From DATBGZ01 sp036557785 (GTDB lineage: Bacteria > Actinomycetota > Actinomycetes > Mycobacteriales > Micromonosporaceae), in assembly GCA_036557785.1 (NCBI GenBank), contig DATBGZ010000088.1:93093-157092 (forward strand): a stretch of 64,000 nt of DNA. Reading direction: 5' to 3'. The translations under genes were made by a program, and so were the position numbers. A model generated the notes under the pieces. The model was not told where the DNA came from and did not search any database. It saw nothing but the letters and a program-made list of their open reading frames with translations. Every line of letters begins with the position of its first letter. The first letter of the stretch is position 1. Below, in pieces: positions 41,105 to 49,700 of the stretch.

Positions 41105-41709
41105 CGCAGCTCCTCCAGCAACCGCCGCGTCGCGTCGGCTGGATCCGTCGCGGCGGCGATCTCCGAGACCACGGCGACGCCGTACGCGCCGGCGGCTCGC
41201 AGCTCCGCGACGCGCGACGCGGTGATGCCGCCGATCGCGATGACGGGCACCGCGACGGCGCTAGCGACCGCGCCGATCCCGTCCGGGCCCAGCGGTGAGG
41301 GCAGCCCGTCCTTTGTGGACGTCGCATATGCCGGCCCCACGCCGAGGTAGGAGGCGCCGTCCGCTACGAGCTGTTTGGCCCGTACCGGCTCCCGTGCGGT
41401 GCCACCGATGATGTGGTCCGGCCCGGCGATGCGCCGTGCCGCCGCGACCGGAAGGTCGTCGGCGCCGAGGTGCGTGCCATGCGCGCCGATCGCGAGCGCG
41501 ATGTCCACGCGGTCGTTGACCAGGCACGTCGTCGCGTGCCGGGCGCAGACGGCGACGAGCCGGGTCCCGAGGTCGTAGAGCTCGCGGTCGGTGGCACCCT
41601 TCACCCGTAGCTGGACCACCGGCGCACCCGCCTCGATGGCCAGGGTCGCGGTGTGCAGCGCGTCCCGCCCGGCGCGCGCGTCGGTCAGCACGTGCAGACG
41701 TCCGATCAC
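41101..41709 (-). CDS. thiE: Thiamine phosphate synthase
   Basis: 202 aa from GTG 41709, overlapping the cytX stop by 4 bp. It couples HMP-PP with the thiazole phosphate. Conserved features are 'PVVQLRVKGATDRELYDLG', the pyrimidine and Mg site 'CLVNDRVDIALAIGAHGTHLGADDLP' (in outline), 'IIGGTAREP', 'YLGVGPAYATSTK' and 'PVIAIGGITASRVAELRAAG'. It is the complete ThiE of the operon, in contrast to the tenI-like paralogue. Confidence 0.95.
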   Translation of the reverse strand: MIGRLHVLTDARAGRDALHTATLAIEAGAPVVQLRVKGATDRELYDLGTRLVAVCARHATTCLVNDRVDIALAIGAHGTHLGADDLPVAAARRIAGPDHIIGGTAREPVRAKQLVADGASYLGVGPAYATSTKDGLPSPLGPDGIGAVASAVAVPVIAIGGITASRVAELRAAGAYGVAVVSEIAAATDPADATRRLLEELR

Positions 41710-43085
41710 GCGGCATCCGCCTCCGGCCGGGCCTGCCCGCCGGCACCGCGCCCTCGGCGGACGATCAGGGGCACGCTCAGCGCGGCGGTGAGCGCGGCCG
41801 CGACGCCGAGGCTGACCAGCGATGCTGAGAAACCCGAGAGCGCCGAGAGGTGCAGGTCGGCCTGGCGGGCGCTCCACCACGTGGTCCATCCCGCTGCCGT
41901 CCCGGTGAAGATGGTCGGGGCGGTGAGCTGGTACGCGGCGAATCCGGCTACCCACGGCACGAGCAGCCAGGGCCGCCAGGGGGCGTTCTCCGAGGTGTCC
42001 CACGAGCCCGCGGGAGTCAGGTAGTACACCACCACGAAGACGCCCACCAACGGCACGAAGACCGCGCCGATGAGGTAGAGGAACGGCTCGTACCCCACGA
42101 TGTCGACCGTGAAGGCGAGCACGGTGGCGACGACGCCGACGACGAGCGCGAGCAGGCGCCGGTCCAGTCGCGGGGCGACGTTCTGGGCCGAGATCGCGGT
42201 TGAGTAGACATTGGCGAATGCCTCGTCGACCTCGACGAAGACCAGTACCAGTACCGCGAGCGCGCCGAGCCGGATGGCGAGCAGGGCGTCGACGACGTCC
42301 AGGCCCGCCGAGCCGTACGCGGCCAGGGCGAGGGCGCCGAGCAGGAAGAAGGCTACGGTCGCGACACCGTACCCGACGGCCGAGCCGGCGAACGCCGACC
42401 GTCCATTTCGGACGTGCCGGGTGTAGTCCGCGGCGAGCGGGAACCATGAGACGGGCAGCGCGATCACGATGTCGACCGCGGACCAGAACGAGATCGCGCC
42501 CGCGGTGGTGAAGTCCGGCAGCGGATGGGACAGCACCTGTACGAACAGGTAGACCACGCCGGCGAGCGCCACCCAGACCGCGTAGCGGGCCAGCACCCGC
42601 ATGGCTCCCAACGGCCGCAACGCCATCAGCGTGGCCAGGGCCCCGGCCGCGAGCACGAAGGGCCACGTCGACATGTTCAGGGCCCTCGATGCCGCCGAGG
42701 CGATGATCACGATCTCGAAGGTCGCCCAGCCGATGCACTGCATGATGTTGAGGACGGTCGGCAGCGCCGAGGCGTGACGTCCGAGCAGGCCGCGCATGAG
42801 CACCATCGCGGGCACGCCCTCACGGGCGCCGGCCGCCGCGCCGAGGCCGAGCAGCACCGAGCCGATCACCGCCCCGACGACGATGGCGAGCAGCGTGGCG
42901 CCGAACGGGTTGCCCGGCAGGACGACGTAGGCCGCCGCCACCGGCAGCAGCAGGCTGATGCCGAGGTTTCCCCACAGCCCCAGCGTGTCGCGCAGCCCCA
43001 GTGGCGTGATCGCCGGCTCGGCGAGCGTGATGGGTGCGTCCAGCGGTGCCACCGTGGTCCGCGTGTCGGCCGTTGACGTTGACAT
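41706..43085 (-). CDS. cytX: Hydroxymethylpyrimidine transporter CytX (NCS1 family)
   Basis: 459 aa from ATG 43085. About twelve membrane helices; the NCS1 core motif occurs near the N terminus ('LWGNLGISLLLPVAAAYVVLPG'), followed by 'AREGVPAMVLMRGLLGRHASALPTVLNIMQCIGWATFE' in outline. CytX is the HMP importer typical of TPP-riboswitch operons. It is the first gene, with its ribosome site contained in the 3' end of the riboswitch. Confidence 0.92.
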   Translation of the reverse strand: MSTSTADTRTTVAPLDAPITLAEPAITPLGLRDTLGLWGNLGISLLLPVAAAYVVLPGNPFGATLLAIVVGAVIGSVLLGLGAAAGAREGVPAMVLMRGLLGRHASALPTVLNIMQCIGWATFEIVIIASAASRALNMSTWPFVLAAGALATLMALRPLGAMRVLARYAVWVALAGVVYLFVQVLSHPLPDFTTAGAISFWSAVDIVIALPVSWFPLAADYTRHVRNGRSAFAGSAVGYGVATVAFFLLGALALAAYGSAGLDVVDALLAIRLGALAVLVLVFVEVDEAFANVYSTAISAQNVAPRLDRRLLALVVGVVATVLAFTVDIVGYEPFLYLIGAVFVPLVGVFVVVYYLTPAGSWDTSENAPWRPWLLVPWVAGFAAYQLTAPTIFTGTAAGWTTWWSARQADLHLSALSGFSASLVSLGVAAALTAALSVPLIVRRGRGAGGQARPEADAA

Positions 43086-43090
43086 GTCGT

Positions 43091-43183
43091 CTCCCTACGC
43101 CGGCATTACCCGGTCAGGTTCGATCGGTCGGCGGTAGGTTGGTCCGCCCTCTCAGCCCGGCCATCCCCGAGCTCCCGTTGCAC
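43091..43183 (-). promoter_or_regulatory. TPP riboswitch (THI element)
   Basis: On the minus strand the conserved 'GGGCTGAGAGGG' (pyrimidine side) and 'ACCTGACCGGGTAATGCCGG' (pyrophosphate side) are both present, ending in GCGTAGGGAG. That AGGGAG is the ribosome site of cytX, 5 bp from the ATG, so TPP binding should hide it and block translation. It controls the seven-gene thiamine operon. Confidence 0.95.
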
Positions 43184-43314
43184 AACTGGAGCCACTGTAA
43201 CCAATCCCCGGCTCCCACCGGTAGTCACCCGGTGTCTACCACCGCGTAACATGGTCGAACGGGCCAACGACCGTCCCGGGCTACCATCGACGGTTATCTT
43301 CCGGGGAGCAGCCC

Positions 43315-44787
43315 GTGCCCGACCCCAGCGGTTTCCTCAAGTACCCACGCCGTACGGCGCCGTACCGTCCTGTCCCGATCAGGATCAGCGACTGGCGCGA
43401 GGTCGGCGAGCGGGCCGACCCCGGGCTCGCGGCGGAGCAGGCGACCCGCTGCATGAACTGCGGCATCCCCTTCTGCCATCAGGGCTGCCCGCTGGGCAAC
43501 CTGATCCCGACGTGGAACGACCTGGTCTCCGCGCGGCGGTGGGCCGACGCGAGCGAGGCGCTGCACGCCACCAACAACTTCCCTGAGTTCACCGGCCGGC
43601 TCTGTCCGGCGCCCTGCGAGGCCGCCTGCGTCGTCGGCATCGCCGACAACCCGGTCGCGATCAAGCAGGTCGAGGTCGAGATCATCAACCGTACGGTCGA
43701 CGACGGCCGGCTGGTCCCCATGCCCGCGCTGCGGAAGACCGGCCGCTCGGTGGCCGTGGTGGGGTCCGGGCCGGCCGGCCTGGCCGCGGCCCAGCAGCTC
43801 GCCCGAGCCGGGCACGCGGTCACGCTCTACGAGCGCGGCGACCGGATGGGCGGCCTGCTCCGGTACGGCATTCCCGACTTCAAGCTGGAGAAGGTGCACA
43901 TCGACCGCCGGCTGCGCCAGCTCGCCGCCGAGGGGGTGCGCTTCGTCACCGGCTGCACGGTCGGCGTCGATCTGACCGGCCAGCAGTTGCGCGACCAGCA
44001 TGACGCGGTCCTGCTTACCTGCGGCGCGCTGGATCCCCGCGACGTGGGCGAGACCCCGGGGCGCCGGCTCGCCGGCATTCACCAGGCGCTGGAGTACCTC
44101 GAGGGCGCCAACCGCGTCGTCGCGGGCGACCTCTCCGAACCCCCGATCACGGCAGCGGGCAAGCACGTGATCGTGCTGGGTGGCGGCGACACCGCGGCCG
44201 ACTGTCTGGGCACCGCGCACCGGCAGGGTGCGGCGAGCGTGCACCTCATCGAGGTGATGCCCGAGCCGCCGTTGGCCCGCGATCCGACGCGTAACCCGTG
44301 GCCGACCTGGCCGGTCATCCTGCGTACCGCGTCCGCGCACGAGGAGGGTGGCGAGCGCATCTTCGGCTCGGCCGTGGCGCAGTTCCTCGGTACGGGCGAC
44401 GGTGCTCTGCGCGCCGTGAAGATCGTGGACGTCACGCTCGGCCCCAACGTCACGGTGAACCCGGTCGAGGGGACCGAGCGAGAACTCGCGGCGGACCTGG
44501 TGCTGCTGGCGATCGGCTTCGGCGGCACCGAGCCCAGCCCGCTGGTGTCGCAACTCGGGATCGAGCGCAACCCGCGGGGCACGCTCACTGCGGAGGAGGG
44601 CTGGCAGACGAGCGCGCCGGGCGTCTTCGTCGCCGGTGACATGCGCCGCGGCCCATCGCTGATCGTCTGGGCGATCGCGGAGGGGCGCTCGGCCGCCGCC
44701 GCCGTGCACGCCTACCTCGGCGGTGCGGGCAGGCTCCCGGCGCCGATCACGACCACGAGCGCACCCATGGCCGTCCCCCGACGCTGA
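43315..44787 (+). CDS. gltD: Glutamate synthase small subunit (GltD)
   Basis: 490 aa from GTG 43315 with GGGGAGCA upstream. The N-terminal Fe-S cluster Cys are in 'CMNCGIPFCHQGCPLGN' and 'CPAPCEAACVVG'; the FAD and NADPH sites are 'VAVVGSGPAGLAAAQQLARAG' (~144) and 'VIVLGGGDTAADCLGTAHR' in outline. The C-terminal 'GVFVAGDMRRGPSLIVWAIAEGRSAA' is typical. It supplies electrons from NADPH to the large subunit GltB, whose gene is not adjacent here; the region upstream is the divergent thiamine operon. It may be a distant partner or a GltD-like oxidoreductase. Confidence 0.92.
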   Translation: MPDPSGFLKYPRRTAPYRPVPIRISDWREVGERADPGLAAEQATRCMNCGIPFCHQGCPLGNLIPTWNDLVSARRWADASEALHATNNFPEFTGRLCPAPCEAACVVGIADNPVAIKQVEVEIINRTVDDGRLVPMPALRKTGRSVAVVGSGPAGLAAAQQLARAGHAVTLYERGDRMGGLLRYGIPDFKLEKVHIDRRLRQLAAEGVRFVTGCTVGVDLTGQQLRDQHDAVLLTCGALDPRDVGETPGRRLAGIHQALEYLEGANRVVAGDLSEPPITAAGKHVIVLGGGDTAADCLGTAHRQGAASVHLIEVMPEPPLARDPTRNPWPTWPVILRTASAHEEGGERIFGSAVAQFLGTGDGALRAVKIVDVTLGPNVTVNPVEGTERELAADLVLLAIGFGGTEPSPLVSQLGIERNPRGTLTAEEGWQTSAPGVFVAGDMRRGPSLIVWAIAEGRSAAAAVHAYLGGAGRLPAPITTTSAPMAVPRR

Positions 44788-44791
44788 CCGC

Positions 44792-44804
44792 GAACCGCCG
44801 GTTC
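44792..44804. terminator. Short palindrome between convergent gltD and peroxiredoxin genes
   Basis: GAACC-GCC-GGTTC is a perfect 5-bp-arm palindrome located exactly between the two stops and including the end of the peroxiredoxin gene. No T tract, so termination is only tentative. Confidence 0.35.
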
Positions 44805-45261
44805 AATGCCTGTTGCGGGCCCGGAGCGCCTCCAGGGCCTTGTCGGCGTGCGTGTTCATCCGGAGTTCACTGTGGACGACCGCGAGCACGCGGCGGTCGG
44901 TGTCGATCACGAACGTCATCCGCCTGGTGGGGGCGAACCCGATGTCGCGCTTGACGCCGAACCGCTCCCGCACGCCGCCGTCAGGGTCGGAGAGCAACGG
45001 GTAGCCCAGGGTGTGCTTCGCGGCGAAGCGCGCCTGCTTCTCGACGGCGTCGTGGCTGATGCCAACCGGCTGTGCCCCGACCGCGTGGAAATCGGCCGCG
45101 ACGTCGCGGAAGTGGCAGGCCTCGGCCGTACAGCCGGTGCTCATCGCGGCGGGGTAGAAGAACAGGACCACGGGACCGTTCTCGAGCAGGGCCGAGAGCG
45201 TGCGCGGCATACCCGTCTCATCGAGCAACTCGAAGTCCGGGGCGAGGTCGCCGACATCCAT
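44803..45261 (-). CDS. bcp: Peroxiredoxin, BCP/PrxQ type
   Basis: 152 aa from ATG 45261; a longer reading from 45399 is not supported. Thioredoxin-fold peroxidase with 'GDLAPDFELLDETG' at the start and the peroxidatic Cys in 'AMSTGCTAEACHFRD', five residues before a resolving Cys, the atypical 2-Cys arrangement of BCP proteins. It reduces H2O2 and lipid hydroperoxides using thioredoxin. The late 'TFVIDTDRRVLAVVHSEL' matches the family. It is a monocistronic unit divergent from the DUF3754 gene. Confidence 0.92.
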   Translation of the reverse strand: MDVGDLAPDFELLDETGMPRTLSALLENGPVVLFFYPAAMSTGCTAEACHFRDVAADFHAVGAQPVGISHDAVEKQARFAAKHTLGYPLLSDPDGGVRERFGVKRDIGFAPTRRMTFVIDTDRRVLAVVHSELRMNTHADKALEALRARNRH

Positions 45262-45374
45262 GGCGCCAACAGTAACCGGATGGACGATGTCGCGAGGCGG
45301 GACGGGTTGGCTGACTGCTCCTAACCTAGCGGGGGTGGACCGGACGCGCCGGACCGATGTGAGGAGCCGGGTCG

Positions 45375-46733
45375 ATGAGCGCTGAGCATTTTCTCCCATT
45401 TCGTCGCACCGACGTGGTCGCGATGTGCGCCGACGAGCTGCCCTCCGGCGAGCAGCACCAGTTCCGGTCGTTCAGCCGGCTGCTCGCGAGCCTGATCCAC
45501 CACCGGTTCGCCAGACGGATCGAGACGCTCAAGGACGCCTACTACCCGTTCCAGCCGCAGTCGGACACCCGGACCGTACGGGTCGTGGACGCGGCGGCTC
45601 GCGAGGTGGCCCGGGCCCGGGTGGAACAGGAGCTGACCCAACTGGCCACCGCCGCCAACTACATCCCGATGTCGCTGGCCGAGGTCGAGGAGGCGCTGCG
45701 CCGCAGTTCGGTGCTCAAGCTCCGGCTGGAGATCGACAAGTCTGACGTGGACTCGGTGCTGCTCTTCCGCCGCGGCGAGACCCAGGAGACCCGGGAGGAG
45801 AAGGGCCTCTTCGGGCTGTGGAAGAAGACCGTGAGCTTCCCGCAGTACGCCCGGGTGCTGGTCTACACGAAGTTCAAGGAGGCCCAGCACTTCACAAACC
45901 GGGAGGCCGAGAAGCTTCCGTTCCGGCCTGGATCGATCATCGTCAAGCTCTTCCAGAACGTGCCCCGGGAGGATCTTGAGATGATCTTCCCGAACGTACG
46001 GATCAGGATGCGCCTGGTCGACAAGATCTTCATCGGTGTGCCGGCCGTCGCCTCGGGCATCGTCGTCATCATCGCGAAACTGTTCGCCGTCGTCACGTTC
46101 CTCTGGGGGCTGCTGATCTTCTGGCTCAAGTTCAACCCCACCGAGCCGGACATCAGCAGGACGAAACTGGCCACGACCGGGCTCGCGTTGTTCGCGGTCG
46201 GCACCTACGTCGTCCGCCAATTGAGCAACTTCAAGAACCGCAAGATCTCGTTCATGAAGGCGCTCTCGGAGAACCTCTACTACCGCAACCTCGACAACGA
46301 CGCGGGCGTCTTCCACCACCTGCTCGACGCGGCGGAGGAGGCGGAGGTCATCGAGGCCGTGCTCGCGTACCACTTCCTGCACCAGGCCGGCACCGCCCTG
46401 ACCGCCGACGAGCTCGACCAACGGGTCGAGCAGTGGTTCGTCCGGCGGTGGAACACGCGCTTCGACTTCGAAGTCGACGACGGCCTACGCAAGCTGCGCG
46501 AGCTTGGTCTCGTCACGGTCATCCCCGGTGCGCAGGAGCGGCTCAGTCCGCTCTCCCTCGTCGACGCGACCCGGGTGCTCGACCGGCTGTGGGACGACGC
46601 GTACACCGACGGCGAGCCCGCCACCGTGCAGCAGCCGGCGCTCGGCGACCTCGCCGCGGCAACCCCGCCCGCCTTCGCCATGCACCCCGTGCCGCAGCAG
46701 GGCGGAGCTCCCGCGCCCAACCCCGCCACGTAG
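45375..46733 (+). CDS. DUF3754 (TMEM143-like) membrane protein
   Basis: 452 aa from ATG 45375 with GAGGAGC upstream. The N-terminal ~210 residues are soluble and contain 'PFRRTDVVAMCADELPSG', 'RSFSRLLASLIHHRF' and 'LVYTKFKEAQHFTNREAEKLPFRPGSIIVKLFQNVPREDLEMIFPN' in outline, the core of DUF3754, shared with eukaryotic mitochondrial TMEM143. Two membrane segments follow (~217-255 and ~263-280), then a helical region with 'SFMKALSENLYYRNLDNDAGVFHHLLDAAEEAE', in outline, and a Pro-rich tail. No function is established for the family. It converges on the GDH gene. Confidence 0.85.
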   Translation: MSAEHFLPFRRTDVVAMCADELPSGEQHQFRSFSRLLASLIHHRFARRIETLKDAYYPFQPQSDTRTVRVVDAAAREVARARVEQELTQLATAANYIPMSLAEVEEALRRSSVLKLRLEIDKSDVDSVLLFRRGETQETREEKGLFGLWKKTVSFPQYARVLVYTKFKEAQHFTNREAEKLPFRPGSIIVKLFQNVPREDLEMIFPNVRIRMRLVDKIFIGVPAVASGIVVIIAKLFAVVTFLWGLLIFWLKFNPTEPDISRTKLATTGLALFAVGTYVVRQLSNFKNRKISFMKALSENLYYRNLDNDAGVFHHLLDAAEEAEVIEAVLAYHFLHQAGTALTADELDQRVEQWFVRRWNTRFDFEVDDGLRKLRELGLVTVIPGAQERLSPLSLVDATRVLDRLWDDAYTDGEPATVQQPALGDLAAATPPAFAMHPVPQQGGAPAPNPAT

Positions 46734-46758
46734 GCCGGGGCCGGGCGCGGGCGGCGGG

Positions 46759-49700
46759 TCAGCGCATCACCGAGGTGCGCACGAGGGTACGGATCTGGCG
46801 CAGCAGCACTGACAACGGCGCCAGATCGGCGGAGGAGTCGGCCAGCGCGGCCAACGCCTGAGTCGTGCGGGCGACGTTCGCCTCGTTCGCGTGCTCCCAC
46901 TGGTCCACCCGGGCGTCCGCGCCATCCGACGCCTCGGTGGCGGCGAGGACGACCGCGGTGAGCTCGGCCAGCGCGGCATACAGGTCGTACCGCAGCGCCA
47001 TGCGGGCCATGGTCTGCCAGCGATCCTGCCGCGGCAGGGCTGAGATGCGCGACAGCAGATCGTCGACGCGGAACCGGTCCGACAGGACAAAGTAGACGCC
47101 GGCCACCTCGGTCAGATGGGCCTGACCGGCCTCGGTCGCGAGGTCGAGGCCGGCGCGCTCCGCGACCTCGACGACGTCGAGCAGGCCGAAGGAGTACAGG
47201 ATCCGCGTGCCCCAGTCGGCCACGTCCTTCGGCAGCCCCGCGGCCACGAGCCCAGCGGCGTGGGCGAGCAACGTCTCCCGCTCCCGGCCCTGGAAGAGCT
47301 CGGCCAGCCTGGGCAGCAGTGCCGACACACCCGGCCGGAACCGGGTGATCTCGGCGGTGACGTCGATCGTGGTCCGGTTCGCCACGAGCCACCGCACCGC
47401 CCGGTCCACCAGCCGACGCACCTGCAGCAGCAGGTCGGTCTGGGCGAGCGCTGGCGCCGTGCCGTCCAGTGCCTGGACGGCACCCCAGAACGCGCGCAGG
47501 TCATAGACGTCGCGCACCACCACATAGGCGCGCAGAATGTCGGCGACGGTCCCACCGGTCTCCTCCTGGGCCCGGTACAGGAACGACAGGCCGCCCCGGT
47601 TGAGCGCCTCGTTGACCACGCTCGTGGTCACGAGCTCACGCCGCAGGCGATGCCCCGTCATGCGGTCCGAGTAGCGCTGGCGCAGGGGCGCGGGGAAGTA
47701 CTCCTCGAGCACCGCCGTGGTCCAGTCGTCGTCGGGCAGGGTCGTGGTCTGCACATCGCGCGTCGTGGTGATCTTCGCGTGGGCCAGGAGGACCGCGAGC
47801 TCCGGCGAGGTCAGCCCGGTGGCCGAGGCGTGCCGGGCCGCGAGCACGTCGTCGGCCGGCAGTCCGTCCAACACCCGGTCCAGATGCCCCGCGCGTTCCA
47901 TGTCGGTGATCATGCGGCGGTGCACCGGGAGCAGCGACACCGCCTCCTCCCGCTCCGCGCCGAGCGTCTCGGCCTGCTCGTAGTTGTCGCGCAGCACCAG
48001 AGCGCCGACCTCGTCGGTCATCCGCGCGAGCAGTTCGTCGCGGTCGGCCATGCTCAGGGAGCCGTCGGCCACCGCGCCGCCGAGCAGAATCTTGATGTTC
48101 ACCTCGTGGTCGGAGCAGTCGACACCGGCGGAGTTGTCGATGAAGTCCGTGGCGATGTGGGCCTGCCGTGCGCCCACCTCGTCGATCGACCCGCCGCGCA
48201 GCGCGTACTCGATCCGGCCAGCCTGGGTCAGCCCGAGGTTGCCGCCCTCGGCCACGATCCGTGCCCGTACCTCGGCTCCGTTGACCCGCACCGCGTCGTT
48301 GCTCTTGTCCCCGACATCGCTGTGGCTCTCGCTCGTCGCCTTGACGTAGGTTCCGATGCCGCCGTTGAAGAGCAGGTCCACCGGTGCCCGCAGGATCGCC
48401 TTGATCAATGCGGCCGGAGCGAGTGAGTCGACGTCGTCGTCGATACCCAGCGCCCGGCGCATCTGCTCCGAGATCGGTATCGCCTTGGCGGTGCGGGGCC
48501 ACACTCCGCCTCCCGCCGAGATGAGCGAGCGGTCGTAGTCGTCCCACGACGACCGTGGCAGGGCCGCGAGCCGCCGTCGCTCCACAAAGGGACTCCCCGC
48601 GGCTCCGCCCGCCCGACCGGAGCCCGATACCACCGGATCCGGATCGACGAAGACGTGCCGGTGGTCGAACGCGGCCACCAGCCGCAGGTGATCGGAGTAG
48701 AGCAGTCCGTTGCCGAAGACGTCGCCGGACATGTCCCCGATACCCACCACCGTGAGCTCGGTCTGCGCCAGGTTGATGTTCATCTCACGCAGGTAGCGGC
48801 GGACCGACTCCCAGGCGCCACGCGCGGTGATCCCCATCTTCTTGTGGTCGTAGCCGGCGGAGCCGCCGGAGGCGAAGGCGTCGCCGAGCCAGAACCCGTA
48901 CGACGCGGAGATCTCGTTGGCGATGTCCGAGAACGCGGCGGTTCCCTTGTCGGCGGCGACCACGAGGTAGGGGTCGTCGGCGTCGTGACGCACCACATCA
49001 GGCGGTGCGACCACCTGGCCGGCGACGATGTTGTCGGTGACATCGAGCAGGCTCGCCATGAACTGGCGGTAGCACGAGACGCCCTCCTCCTCGAACTGCC
49101 TGCGCTCGCTGGCGGGAGGTGCCTGCTTGAGCACGAAGCCGCCCTTGGCGCCGACCGGCACGATGACGGCGTTCTTCACCGTCTGCGCCTTGACCAGGCC
49201 GAGGATCTCGGTGCGGAAGTCCTCCCGGCGGTCGGACCAGCGGATGCCGCCCCGTGCCACGGCCCCGAAGCGCAGGTGCACGCCCTCGAATCGCGGCGAG
49301 TACACGAAGATCTCGAAGCGCGGCCGGGGCGCCGGCAGATCGCCGATCGACTGCGCGTCGAGTTTGAAGGCGACGTACGGCTTGGGTCGGCCATCGGAGG
49401 CCCGCTGGAAGAACGAGGTGCGCAGCGTGGCGTGCACCAGGGTCAGGAAGGAACGCAGGATCCGGTCCTGGTCGAGCGACGCGACCGCGTCGAGATGGTG
49501 TGTCACCTGCTCGGTCAGCTCCCGGCTGCTCGTCTCGCGGTCCGTGTCGCCGGCGCGTGGGTCGAGGCGGGCGCGGAACAGGTCGACGAGCAGAGCCGCC
49601 ACCCGCGGGTAGGCGGACATGGTCGCCTCCATGTACTCCTGGGAGTAGACCGTCCCGGCCTGACGCAGGTACTTGGCGTACGCCCGCAGCACCACCACGT

